Shown in pieces: positions 8,201 through 17,148 of a stretch of 64,000 nucleotides of DNA. This stretch comes from Verrucomicrobiota bacterium (lineage in GTDB: Bacteria > Verrucomicrobiota > Verrucomicrobiia > Limisphaerales > CAIMTB01), in contig CAUJJW010000190.1 of the NCBI GenBank assembly GCA_963205105.1, positions 45,192 to 109,191 of the forward strand, written 5' to 3'. Position 1 is the stretch's first letter; each line of letters opens with the position of its first letter. The notes under the pieces were generated by a model. The model was not told the origin of the DNA, made no database searches, and saw only the letters and a program-made list of their open reading frames with translations. The position numbers and the translations under genes were made by a program.

Positions 8201-10327
8201 CTAGAAATCCATGAACCCGTCGCCGGCCGGCGCACGTCCAGTGCCGGAGGCGACAGTCACGCTAGTTTCGCGCTTGCCAGTGGCGGCGCCGTTCGATGAG
8301 CCGCGAGCGGCTTCATGGTCCCCTTCGGATTCGGTGTGGTGGATCGTGGGAGCCTGGCTTCGATGACCCTGGGGAGTCGGGGTCGGGCTTGCTGCCTTCC
8401 AGGCGGCCTTTGAAGCGGAAGCACGGGCGGGTGCATGGGATCGGTGGTCCGAGCCTTGGCGACCGGAGTGCGCATTGCCCTCGATGATGCGGAGGAGCTG
8501 GTCGACCGCTTCGTTGAGGTTCTCGGCCTGGGCGTTCAGTTCCTCGGCGGCGCTCGCGCTTTCCTCGGCGCTCGCGGCATTGGATTGGGTGACCTTGTCC
8601 ATCTGGGTGACGGCGGAGTTCACCTGCTCGATGCCCTGGCTTTGTTCGCGGGAGGCGGCGGCGACTTCCCCGGCGAGTTCATCGACCTGGCGGGCCTTGC
8701 CGACGATTTCCTCGAGGCTGGTGGCGACCTTGCCGCTGATCTCGGCGCCGAGCGCGCTCTTCTGGACAGCGTCCTCGATCTTGGCGGCGGTTTCCTTGGC
8801 GGACTGGGCGGCGCGTTGGGCGAGATTACGGACCTCGTCGGCGACGACGGCGAATCCCATGCCGGCTTCACCGGCGCGGGCGGCTTCGACGGCGGCGTTG
8901 AGGGCGAGGATGTTGGTTTGGAAGGCGATTTCGTCGATCGTCTTGATGATCTTCGCGACTTCGTCGCTGGAGGCTTTGATGGCCTGCATGGCGTCGGTCA
9001 TTTTGGCCATGTCATGGACGCCCTGGTCACCGGCGTGGCGTGCCTGGCTGCCGAGGTCCTTGACCTTGCCGGCGTTCTCGGCATTGCGGCGGGTCATGCT
9101 GGCCATTTCTTCGAGGGAGGAACTGGTTTCCTCGAGGGAAGCGGCCTGTTCGCTCGCGCCTTCGGCGAGACTTTGGCTGGCCGAGGACACCTGGCCGGCG
9201 GCGGAGGCGGTTTGTTCGGCACCGGCGGCGAGGGTTTCGGCGACGGCCTTGATGGGAAGGGTAATGGAGCGGGTGATGAAGAAGGCGAGCAGTGCGCCGA
9301 TGACCGCGCCGATGGAGAGGCCGGTGATCATCACGGTGGAGGCGGAAGCGAGCGCGGCGGCAGAACTGGAGGACATTTTGGCGCTGGTGTCGGCGCTGGT
9401 GGTGGCGACGGATTCGGCTTCGCTGAGCACGGCGTTGCCGACGAGGGTTCGCTGACGGCCGATTTCCTCACGGGCAAGCCAGTTCTTGAGGTAGCTGGTC
9501 ATCGCCTCGTTGTAGCCCTGGGCGGCGCCGCGGCAGACCTCGATTTCTTTGAGGTCCACATCGAGTTTGGTGATGGACTTGAGTTCATCCAGGCGGTTGT
9601 CGATTTCGGTAAAGCGCTTCTGGGTTGCTTGGAAGAGCGCGATGTCGCGGTTTGCCTGGGCTTTGAAGTTGCCGACTCTGATGGAGCTCACGATATCGAT
9701 GATCTCGTTGCCCAGCGCCAGCTTGCGTATGCGATCCAGGATCTCCGCCACGGACAACGCAGCCGCCTTAACCTCAACGTTGGAGTCTGCGGTGCCCTTG
9801 GCATTTTCGCCGATGTTGGCATTGAGTGCGTTGGTGAGGCGGGCGGTCTGGTTGACAAGGAAGTTTTCGCAACTGGTGATGAAGTCCTGCCCCGACTTGT
9901 CCATGGCCGTGACATCCTTGTCGAGAGCCGCCGTCACCGTGACGGTCTGGTTGAGCAATTGCTCGTATTCCTGGACCTTCGTCGATGCCTTGTCGGCGGC
10001 CTGACGAAGGAAGGCGAGCGACGTGCCGGAGGAATCGGCGAGGGTTTTGGCGTCCTTCAGAAAGCCGTTCACCTGGGCCAGATTGGCGGTGCCGCGGGCT
10101 AGGTAGTTGGTCTCCTCGGTGAACGCGTAGCCGCGGACCTCGTACATGGTCTTGAGCGACTCGCGCTCGACGTTGTTCGCGACCAGAACGGCGGGCACAT
10201 AGTTTTTCGCCATGAGCACCGCATCGCTTTTCACGGCAGACATCTGCCAGACGGCGAGGCTTCCGAGCACCACGGCGATGGCGACAAGGGCGGAGAATCC
10301 CAAGTAGAGTTTGGTTCCGAGTTTCAT
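8201..10327 (-). CDS. Methyl-accepting chemotaxis protein
   Basis: 708 residues. TM1 ~8-28, periplasmic helical sensor region ~30-330 (mostly helical, four-helix-bundle-like), TM2 ~332-353, then a cytoplasmic coiled coil with the invariant signalling tip ([20 protein letters not shown], ~464-483, then [20 protein letters not shown]). No clear HAMP domain separates TM2 from the coiled coil. The last ~90 residues are a Ser/Ala/Pro-rich tail ending in GDGFMDF, which could tether CheR/CheB-like enzymes (inference). It is 70 bases downstream of cheW in the same orientation and is followed by a strong terminator, so it is probably the last gene of a sigma-28-driven operon. Confidence 0.95.
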   Translation of the reverse strand: MKLGTKLYLGFSALVAIAVVLGSLAVWQMSAVKSDAVLMAKNYVPAVLVANNVERESLKTMYEVRGYAFTEETNYLARGTANLAQVNGFLKDAKTLADSSGTSLAFLRQAADKASTKVQEYEQLLNQTVTVTAALDKDVTAMDKSGQDFITSCENFLVNQTARLTNALNANIGENAKGTADSNVEVKAAALSVAEILDRIRKLALGNEIIDIVSSIRVGNFKAQANRDIALFQATQKRFTEIDNRLDELKSITKLDVDLKEIEVCRGAAQGYNEAMTSYLKNWLAREEIGRQRTLVGNAVLSEAESVATTSADTSAKMSSSSAAALASASTVMITGLSIGAVIGALLAFFITRSITLPIKAVAETLAAGAEQTASAAGQVSSASQSLAEGASEQAASLEETSSSLEEMASMTRRNAENAGKVKDLGSQARHAGDQGVHDMAKMTDAMQAIKASSDEVAKIIKTIDEIAFQTNILALNAAVEAARAGEAGMGFAVVADEVRNLAQRAAQSAKETAAKIEDAVQKSALGAEISGKVATSLEEIVGKARQVDELAGEVAAASREQSQGIEQVNSAVTQMDKVTQSNAASAEESASAAEELNAQAENLNEAVDQLLRIIEGNAHSGRQGSDHRSHAPARASASKAAWKAASPTPTPQGHRSQAPTIHHTESEGDHEAARGSSNGAATGKRETSVTVASGTGRAPAGDGFMDF

Positions 10328-10397
10328 GTGATTGTGACCTGGATTGGGCTCGCCAGCGCGGGTGGGTCCGGACAGCGAGCGGGACTGGGAGAAGGTG

Positions 10398-10916
10398 TTA
10401 ACGGCTTGTGGAGAGGTGCGAGGTGTCGAGGACGGGGATCTCGGTGACGACCCGGTCGAAGTCGAGGAGCGTTTTCACCACGCCCTTGATCTTGGCCATG
10501 CCCAGCAGGTAGTCGGTGGCGACCTGACTGCCGAAATCCGGGGTCTCCTGGATGTCGTCGGCGGCCAGGTTGATGACTTCCTCGACGTCGTCGACGACCA
10601 GTCCCATGGGGACGGAGGCGCCGGCGGCGGTGGTGACCTGCATGACGATGACGCAGGTGCGGTCGGTGGCCTCGGCATGGGGGAGCCCGAAGCGCGCCCG
10701 CAAATCGACGACGGGAATGATTTTGCCCCGGAGATTGATCACGCCGCGGATGTGGGCGGGCATTTGGGGCACCGCGGTGATGTCGGGCAGCCGGATGATT
10801 TCGCGGATCTTCAGAACCGCGATGCCGTAGGATTCGTCCCCCAGGACGAAGGTCAGGTACTTGCCGGCGAGTGAGGCGGCGATACGGGAGGCGGGCGCTG
10901 CGGCGGGAGTGCTCAT
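10398..10916 (-). CDS. cheW: Chemotaxis coupling protein CheW
   Basis: 172 residues; one CheW domain from ~18 to 165 ([70 protein letters not shown]). CheW bridges MCP signalling tips and the CheA P5 domain in the polar array. First gene of a two-gene unit with the MCP gene; a sigma-28 promoter sits about 145 bases upstream. A short Ala-rich N-terminal extension precedes the domain. Confidence 0.96.
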   Translation of the reverse strand: MSTPAAAPASRIAASLAGKYLTFVLGDESYGIAVLKIREIIRLPDITAVPQMPAHIRGVINLRGKIIPVVDLRARFGLPHAEATDRTCVIVMQVTTAAGASVPMGLVVDDVEEVINLAADDIQETPDFGSQVATDYLLGMAKIKGVVKTLLDFDRVVTEIPVLDTSHLSTSR

Positions 10917-11060
10917 GTGGGTGACGATGTGGGTGAGGTGGGAGTCCGTTGGATCTTGAGGAGCGTGATCGGGTCGGTGAGCCGTTGAGTTCCGGGGGAA
11001 GGGTTCAGCGTCGGAATGAAGGCCGAAGAATGAAAACCCTCCGCGACTGGCACAGTTCGT

Positions 11061-11087
11061 TTATCGGCACCGAAGGCGAATCCCTTA
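11061..11087 (-). promoter_or_regulatory. Sigma-28 (FliA) promoter for cheW-MCP
   Basis: On the minus strand the sequence reads TAAG, 15 bases, GCCGATAA. The -10 octamer is an exact match to the enterobacterial FliA consensus (TAAA-N15-GCCGATAA) and the spacing is exact. -10 box 11061-11068, -35 core 11084-11087. The predicted start near 11055 leaves a leader of about 138 bases before cheW. fliA itself is encoded in the window. Confidence 0.8.
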
Positions 11088-11134
11088 AGGAGTCGCGGTA
11101 TTGCGTGCTGAAACTAGCTGCATAGGGAACCCGG

Positions 11135-13339
11135 CTAGGCGGCTTCGGAAAGGGTGTCGCCTTCGAGTTGCACGAGGGCGTTGACGTCGAGGATCAGGCC
11201 GACACGTCCGTCTCCCAGAATGGCGGCCCCGGCGAGGGCTCGGTTCTTGCGCGCCATCATGTCGCTGAGGCTCTTGATGACGACTTCCTGGATGTGGAGT
11301 GTGGCATCGACGAGCAGGCAGCGCTGGGTGGTGCCGTTTTGAACCACGATCACGATGCCATCGTCGGACCCGTCGGGGTTGCCTGAAGTTCCGACGCCAA
11401 AGAACTCGCGCAGGCGGAGGAGCGGAACGAGGCAGCCGCGGACATTGACGACCTCGGCTCTGCCATGAACGCGGGAAACCATGTCCGGCTGGGGTCGGAA
11501 CAATCCGCGGATGGAAAGCGTGGGGATGACGTAGCGTTCCTCGCCGACGCGGACGATGAGGCCATCGATGATGGCGAGGGTGAGTGGGAGGGTGAGCTTG
11601 AAGCGGGTGCCTCGGCCGACCGTGGACGAAATATCGATGCAGCCGCGCAGACGCTCCAGGTTGCGCCGGACCACGTCGAGGCCGACACCGCGTCCGGAGA
11701 GGTCGGTGACCTTCTCCGCGGTCGAAAAGCCGGCGGCAAAAATGAAGGCGAAGATCTGCTGCTCTGTGTTGGCGGCGGCGGCGGTGGTGATGCCTTTTTC
11801 GATCGCCTTGCGCAGGATGCGTTCCTGGTTCAGGCCAGCGCCGTCGTCCTCGATCTCGATGACGATGTTGCCGCCCTGGTGGAACGACCGAAGGGTGAGG
11901 ACTCCGCCGGGGGTTTTTCCCGCGGCCTGGCGGACCTCCGGGGATTCGATGCCATGGTCCATGGAGTTGCGCACCATGTGCAGCAACGGATCGGCGAGCT
12001 CCTCCACGAGACTGCGATCGAGTTCGGTGTCCTCACCTTCGGTCACAAATTGAACCTTCTTGCCGGACTTGGCGGAGAGGTCGCGGACCACGCGGGCCAT
12101 TTTCTGGAACAACCCGCGGATGGGGACCATGCGGAGCGACATGCTGACCCGCTGGAGTTCGCGGGTGATGCGTCCAAGCTGGGCGACGTTGCGGGCGGAC
12201 TGGGGATCCAGGCTGGCGAGCTGGCTGAGATCGCGGCCGACGAGGGATTGGGCGATGACCATTTCGCCCACCAGATCGAGCAGCGAGTCCAGTTTGCCGG
12301 TGTCGACCTTGATCATCGCGCCCTGGTCGGCGTTCTTGTTCCCGGCGCCTTCCGGACTGGGAGCCTGTCGTGGTGCGGGGGGAGTGTCGGCCGTGGGTGA
12401 GTCCGACTTGGCGGGAGGCTGGGAACCCTTGGCTGGAGCCGGTGGGGTGGCGAAAAAATCGACCGCGGGTGCGGGGGTGGGTGCAGCGGTCGCCGCGGAC
12501 TCCTGGGAGGGTGCAGGGGGCACCGGTGCCTGGCCCGAGGTGGTGCGCTCGATGGTGGAAGCCACCTGGGCCTTGAGATCGGTGATGGGAATCAGGATCG
12601 GGCAACGCGGACGGCTGCCGCCAATCTGGCCGTCGATTTCGTCGATGAACTGCTTGAGCACGTCCCGGCCGTGGAGAATCAGCTCGATGACCGGGCCGTC
12701 GATGGTCAGGCGGTGCTGTCGGGCGAGATCCAGGAGGGATTCGAGGACGTGGGCGAGCCGGTTGATCGGGATGAGATTCAGGAATCCCGCGCCGCCCTTG
12801 AACGAGTGGAAGGCGCGGAACACCGTGTTCAGGGTTTCGGCATCCTCCGGCTGATTCTCGAGCACCAGCACGCCCTGCTCGATGTTGTCGAGGTGCTCCC
12901 GGGACTCGGTGATGAACTCCCGGAGCAGATCTCCGTCATCCGAAATATTCAGGACGATGGGCAGGCTGTCGGCATCGACGGCGGGTTCCGAGGTCGGGGC
13001 GGGTGCCGCGGGAGGAGGAGGAGGTGTGCCGGACGGGGCGGTGGCGCTGCTCGGGGAGGTGTGGGCAAGCAGCTGGATGCGGGTGAGCAGCGCGTGGAGC
13101 CATTCCACGTCGGAGGCCCGAAAGGTCTGGCCCGATTCGACGATCTGGACCATGCGCGACCAGGCCTCGCTGCAGCAGGTGGCGAGTTCGGCGAACTCAG
13201 GTCGGCCGGCGACGGCGTCGCGCAGGTTGCCGAGAAGATCCAGGATCGGGAACTGGCCCTGGGTGGAGTCTGCCTGGGCGGTGACGATTTCCATCCCAAG
13301 CGCATCCAGAAGTCCTGGAAGACGATCCGGGTCACTCAT
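11135..13339 (-). CDS. cheA: Chemotaxis histidine kinase CheA
   Basis: 734 residues from ATG 13339 (MSDPDRLPGLLDALG); the frame extends 96 bases further upstream, but that part looks non-coding. Order: N-terminal helical extension (1-95), Pro/Ala linker, P1 Hpt domain with phospho-acceptor His178 in AFHSFKGGAGF, a second Pro/Ala linker where a compact or missing P2 would be, P3 dimerisation, P4 ATPase (NSMDHGIESPEVR, EIEDDGAGLN, TDLSGRGVGLDVV) and P5 CheW-like domain at the C-terminus. It autophosphorylates and donates phosphate to CheY/CheB, neither of which is encoded here. Divergent from the sensor kinase at 13550. Confidence 0.95.
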   Translation of the reverse strand: MSDPDRLPGLLDALGMEIVTAQADSTQGQFPILDLLGNLRDAVAGRPEFAELATCCSEAWSRMVQIVESGQTFRASDVEWLHALLTRIQLLAHTSPSSATAPSGTPPPPPAAPAPTSEPAVDADSLPIVLNISDDGDLLREFITESREHLDNIEQGVLVLENQPEDAETLNTVFRAFHSFKGGAGFLNLIPINRLAHVLESLLDLARQHRLTIDGPVIELILHGRDVLKQFIDEIDGQIGGSRPRCPILIPITDLKAQVASTIERTTSGQAPVPPAPSQESAATAAPTPAPAVDFFATPPAPAKGSQPPAKSDSPTADTPPAPRQAPSPEGAGNKNADQGAMIKVDTGKLDSLLDLVGEMVIAQSLVGRDLSQLASLDPQSARNVAQLGRITRELQRVSMSLRMVPIRGLFQKMARVVRDLSAKSGKKVQFVTEGEDTELDRSLVEELADPLLHMVRNSMDHGIESPEVRQAAGKTPGGVLTLRSFHQGGNIVIEIEDDGAGLNQERILRKAIEKGITTAAAANTEQQIFAFIFAAGFSTAEKVTDLSGRGVGLDVVRRNLERLRGCIDISSTVGRGTRFKLTLPLTLAIIDGLIVRVGEERYVIPTLSIRGLFRPQPDMVSRVHGRAEVVNVRGCLVPLLRLREFFGVGTSGNPDGSDDGIVIVVQNGTTQRCLLVDATLHIQEVVIKSLSDMMARKNRALAGAAILGDGRVGLILDVNALVQLEGDTLSEAA

Positions 13340-13353
13340 AGCAATAATCCGGT

Positions 13354-13380
13354 CTATCGGCGCAACGGCCCGAATTCTGA
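13354..13380 (-). promoter_or_regulatory. Possible sigma-28 promoter for cheA
   Basis: Minus strand reads TCAG, 15 bases, GCCGATAG: seven of eight -10 positions match, the -35 core is weak. The predicted start would be only ~8 bases before the cheA ATG at 13339. Same spacing as the much better element before cheW. Confidence 0.35.
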
Positions 13381-13549
13381 AGCGCGGGTATCGAATTGAG
13401 ACCATGAGGAGGGGACTAAGAAAAAGTCGGAGCAAGAAGTCACAGGAAGAAGTGGCAATGCGTGGGATTGCGTAGCGATCTCAACGGGCAATTGCCGCGA
13501 GACACACGGAGCCCGATTTCGTAGCGTGACCTGTCAGTCGATCACAACC

Positions 13550-15565
13550 ATGCCAACGATCCGCACGGCTGAGATGATGGGGGACGACGAGCTTCACGAG
13601 GGGGACACCGGCTTTGGGGCGGTGCCGGAGATGGACTCGACGGTGGCGACGTCGTGGCTGGACGCGGGGCAGGCAATTCTGGATGCGCGGGGGGTTGTCG
13701 TGACCATGAATCCGGCGATGGCCGCCTGGCTGCACCGGGGAGGAGAGGGTGCCGAGGAACCAGCCGGCAATTTCTGGGAGTGCCTGAGGGATCGGTGTCC
13801 GGCGTGGCAGGGAATCCTGGACCGGCTGGAACACGGAACGGATCCGTTTTCGACGCAGGAACTCGGTTGGAACTCGGGAGATGAAGGCCGTTCGTGGTAC
13901 CGACTGGAACTCGCCCGGCATGACGGCGGGAGCCATGTGCGGCTGGGTTCGATTCTGCCGCCGGCTTCGGAACTGCCGGAAGCGGGATGGGGACGCCACA
14001 TGGAGGGGGCATCCGCGGGGCGCGAGATGTTTGTGCGCCTGCTTCGGGCTGAGACGCAGTTGGAGAAGGTGTCGCAGCATTGGCCGGGGGTGATTTTCAG
14101 CCAACGCCCGGATTTCTCGTTTGGCTATGTGAGCGGGCGGATGGAGGAACTGACGGGGTTGTCGCTGGAGGAATGGAGGCATCAGCCGAGGCGCTTCTGG
14201 GATGTGGTGCATGAGGCGGATGCGGTGGATCTGCAGCATCAATTCGCGCAGGCAGCGCGGGCGGGGCAGACACTGACGACGACCTACCGGGTAAAGAATC
14301 TGGTCTCCGGGCGGGTGAGTTACGTGCTGGAACATCGGCGGCCGGTGGTCAGTCGGGGGCGGCTGGTGCTGGGGTATGAGGGTGTCTGGTTGGACGTGAC
14401 ACGACAGACCCTGGCGGAAAAGCGACTCACGTCGGCGGCATGGAAGGAGACGCTGGCGGTGGTGACCATGGGCCTGGCCCATGACTTCAGCAACGTGATG
14501 GCGGGCATTCATTCGCTGAGCGAGTCCTTCCACAAGGAACTGGATGAAGCGCACCCGTTCTTTGAGGGCATGGGCCTGATCAAGAAAAGCGCGTTGCAGG
14601 CGAGCCAGCTGGTGCATCGCATCGTCAACCTGCACCTCGGCAAACCGGGTGAACGCAACTATCACGACCTGAATCAGATCGTGAGCGAGCTCCTGGAACT
14701 GGTGCGGAAGGTCATCCCCCGCCGCATCGAGATCCTGAGCGAATTGTCCAAGGAAGCCCTGCCCGTCTACGTGGATGCCTTCGAGTTCCGGCAGGTCATC
14801 ATCAACCTGGCCCTGAATGCCTCCGATGCGATGCCGGAGCGGGGACGGCTGGTGTTCCGCACCTCCGGGGTTGCCAAGCCCATGGAATCGGCGCGCATGC
14901 GGGGCACGGTCGGTCGTTACCCGAGCGCGGTGCTGTCGGTGGAAGACAACGGTTGCGGGATTCAACCGGCGCATCTCGACCTGATTTTCGACCCCTTCTT
15001 CACCACCAAAGCCGGTAGCAAGGGATCGGGGTTGGGCTTGTACAACGCCTGCCTGTTCGCGGAGAAGCATCACGGAGGCATCGGGGTGGAGTCCGAACCG
15101 GGACGTGGCTCGGTGTTCCATGTGTGCCTGCCCGTGGCCGATTTTTCGGAAACGGAACGGGAACCGGACGACGCGGAACCGGTGAAGCGCGTGGGCCTGC
15201 TTCTCTGCGGGACTCCAGGCGTGCTGCTGGATGCGGAAGTGGAGCTTCTGCGCACCGACGGGTACCAGGTCGCGACGGCGGATGGTGCCAATCGGGTGCT
15301 GGAGATCCTGGGATCGAAGGAATACGACTACCAGGGGGTGCTGCTGCTGGTGGATTCGAGCAACTTGCCCATGGAACTGCATCTGGCGGCCTGGCGACGG
15401 GCCCGTCCGGGCCTGAAGGTGATTCTGCGTCCGGTGGGGCGGGATCGGGACGAATTGGACGTCGGGATGGTGAGATTGGCGGACCGGGTGCTGACTCCGG
15501 AGTTGTCGCAAGCCGACATGCTGGCGACTCTGCGTCGAACCTTGACCCCAGATGCGCATGGCTAA
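13550..15565 (+). CDS. PAS sensor histidine kinase with degenerate C-terminal receiver
   Basis: About 671 residues. The first ATG in the frame is 13550; a GTG at 13526 and ATGs at 13574/13577 are also possible, and none has a good ribosome site. Two PAS-like segments (~30-145 and ~180-290) precede an NtrB-type H box (MGLAHDFSN, His311) and an ATPase domain (N box LALNASDAMPE, G1 EDNGCGI, G2 GSGLGLY). The C-terminal ~120 residues fold like a receiver (LLLCGTPGVLLDAEVELL, GVLLLVDSS) but lack the paired acidic residues at the first strand and a clear KP lysine, so it is probably not phosphorylated. No transmembrane segment. Overlaps the next gene by 14 bases. Confidence 0.85.
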   Translation: MPTIRTAEMMGDDELHEGDTGFGAVPEMDSTVATSWLDAGQAILDARGVVVTMNPAMAAWLHRGGEGAEEPAGNFWECLRDRCPAWQGILDRLEHGTDPFSTQELGWNSGDEGRSWYRLELARHDGGSHVRLGSILPPASELPEAGWGRHMEGASAGREMFVRLLRAETQLEKVSQHWPGVIFSQRPDFSFGYVSGRMEELTGLSLEEWRHQPRRFWDVVHEADAVDLQHQFAQAARAGQTLTTTYRVKNLVSGRVSYVLEHRRPVVSRGRLVLGYEGVWLDVTRQTLAEKRLTSAAWKETLAVVTMGLAHDFSNVMAGIHSLSESFHKELDEAHPFFEGMGLIKKSALQASQLVHRIVNLHLGKPGERNYHDLNQIVSELLELVRKVIPRRIEILSELSKEALPVYVDAFEFRQVIINLALNASDAMPERGRLVFRTSGVAKPMESARMRGTVGRYPSAVLSVEDNGCGIQPAHLDLIFDPFFTTKAGSKGSGLGLYNACLFAEKHHGGIGVESEPGRGSVFHVCLPVADFSETEREPDDAEPVKRVGLLLCGTPGVLLDAEVELLRTDGYQVATADGANRVLEILGSKEYDYQGVLLLVDSSNLPMELHLAAWRRARPGLKVILRPVGRDRDELDVGMVRLADRVLTPELSQADMLATLRRTLTPDAHG

Positions 15566-16652
15566 TTCGGCAAACAGCGTGGACGAAACGGAATGGCGGC
15601 GGCTGCTGGTGGTGGACGACGAGGAGATCGTGCTGGTCGCCCTGCGGGAAACGCTGATGCGGGCCGGGTATGAAGTGACCGCAACCAACGACGCCGCCGA
15701 AGCCCTGGATGCTCTGCGCACCACGCGGTTCGCCGTGATCATCACCGACCAGCAGATGCCGCGCATGACCGGCCTCGAGTTCCTGGCGCAAGCCAAGATC
15801 CTCAGGCCCGAGGCCACCCGCATCCTGATCACCGCGGTGCTGAACCTGGGAACCGTCATCGAAGCGATCAATCAGGGGGAAATCTACCGGTTCATCGTGA
15901 AACCCTGGCTGCGGGAGGAATTCCTCGGGGCAATCACCAGTGCCGTTGAACGCTACCGATTGGTGTCAGGTCATGCCCTCCAGCGCGGCCGGGCGGATGA
16001 AGCGGTCCAGGAACGCGATGCACTCCTGCGCCGCGTGGGGGCGGTGGAGGAACAGCTCGAAACCGCCCGCCGACGCACCGTGGTGGAACGGGATCGGACC
16101 CGGGCCCTCGCCCAGGCCATGCTATCCCGCTATGACGTGACGCTGGGCGATCGAACCCGGCGCGTGGCCGCTCTCTGCCGCGCCCTGGGTGCACGGGCAG
16201 GACTCGCGCCGTCGGAGCAGGAAGCCCTGGAGGATGCCGGTTGGTACCACGATCTCGGGTGTCTCGGCATGGAGCGCGGGCTGGTCGGCATCGGATGCGA
16301 CACGCTGAAGAACCTCAATGTCGGCCAACGACGCGAATGGGAGGCCCACCCGGGACGGTCCGCGGAATTGCTGGCCGAAGTCGGGTTCGGCAGCGACGTG
16401 CGCACGGCGGTGGAGGTCCATCACGAACGCCATGACGGCTCCGGAAGTCCTGCTGGATTGTGCGGCGATTCCATCCCCCGACTGGGGCGTTTGCTCGCCG
16501 TGGCCGTCGCGTACGTCGAGGGAGGCAGCGATCGCCGGGTGGCTTTGGCCCGGATCCAGGAAAAGGCTGGAACGTCGTTCGACCTCGAATCGGTCCGGTG
16601 CCTGGAGCAGAGCGTGGCGGCGTTGGAGTCGGTGGTCCCGATGCCGGTCTGA
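15552..16652 (+). CDS. Response regulator with HD-GYP-type output domain
   Basis: 366 residues. Receiver domain 15-140 with LLVVDDEE, phospho-acceptor Asp66 (FAVIITDQQMP) and FIVKPW; an alpha-helical linker (~140-185); then an HD-GYP-like domain (~190-355) with HD in GWYHDLGC and HHERHDGSGSPAGL. The signature GYP is GSP, and the distal metal-ligand Asp of the usual VADxxDA motif is replaced (VAVAYVE). The family hydrolyses cyclic-di-GMP; the changes suggest weak or no catalysis (inference). Starts inside the preceding kinase gene, so the two are translationally coupled and likely a cognate pair. Confidence 0.85.
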   Translation: MRMANSANSVDETEWRRLLVVDDEEIVLVALRETLMRAGYEVTATNDAAEALDALRTTRFAVIITDQQMPRMTGLEFLAQAKILRPEATRILITAVLNLGTVIEAINQGEIYRFIVKPWLREEFLGAITSAVERYRLVSGHALQRGRADEAVQERDALLRRVGAVEEQLETARRRTVVERDRTRALAQAMLSRYDVTLGDRTRRVAALCRALGARAGLAPSEQEALEDAGWYHDLGCLGMERGLVGIGCDTLKNLNVGQRREWEAHPGRSAELLAEVGFGSDVRTAVEVHHERHDGSGSPAGLCGDSIPRLGRLLAVAVAYVEGGSDRRVALARIQEKAGTSFDLESVRCLEQSVAALESVVPMPV

Positions 16653-17148
16653 ACAGGGGAAAGGACCATGAGGAGAGTGGGCTTCAGCCCCCACGGTTGA
16701 TGGAGAGTGCCCTGTTCGAAATCGACCTGCCCAAGACCCATGAACCTGGGAGGCGGGCGGATTACGATTAGGAGTAGGAGTACGATGACGAGGGGAAGGC
16801 AGGTTCATGGAGAGTCATGGAGAAGATGGTGTTCATCCGCCCCGAAGGGGCAGAATTCAGGCAGGCTAATGGATGGAACGTAGCGGGTGTTCCCTGAACT
16901 CGCGGGTTTCGCTACGCAACTTCACAGGGTAGTGAGTCTCATGGCCCGCTTGGGGTAGGTCCTGCCGAAACGCGGGTTCATCTAGTGAGTTGTTTACTCA
17001 GCGGTGACGTTGGTAGCGGGTAAGGTTTAGCCAACTTAATTGCCCCTCCGGAGGGGGTTTCGCCTTTCAAGAACCCCGTATCTCTGGCACCAAACTCAGT
17101 TCAGAACCGTCAGGTGCGTCGACCGAACTTGCGCGAGTCGTGAAGAGG
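16653..17148. other. Gene-free interval with repeat modules
   Basis: About 490 bases without a credible gene. Holds an inverted, degraded version of the CCATGAACC stem module (~16697-16749), the AATCGTACTC-like repeat (16761-16794), a CCCCGAAGGGG hairpin near 16840, and the perfect palindrome CCCCTCCGGAGGGG at 17043-17056 followed by a T-rich stretch. Confidence 0.7.
16761..16794. repeat. Low-complexity ATTACGATTAGGAGTAGGAGTA repeat, copy 1
   Basis: Direct hexamer-like GATTAG/GAGTAG/GAGTAC pattern. The reverse complement is found almost unchanged at 41641-41672, and in both places it lies close to a CCATGAACC stem module. Confidence 0.7.

Noticed and set aside
8435..10102. Plus-strand Gly/Asp-rich ORF (555 codons) inside the MCP gene
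   Set aside because: Antisense to the MCP coiled coil, whose heptad codons create the open frame.
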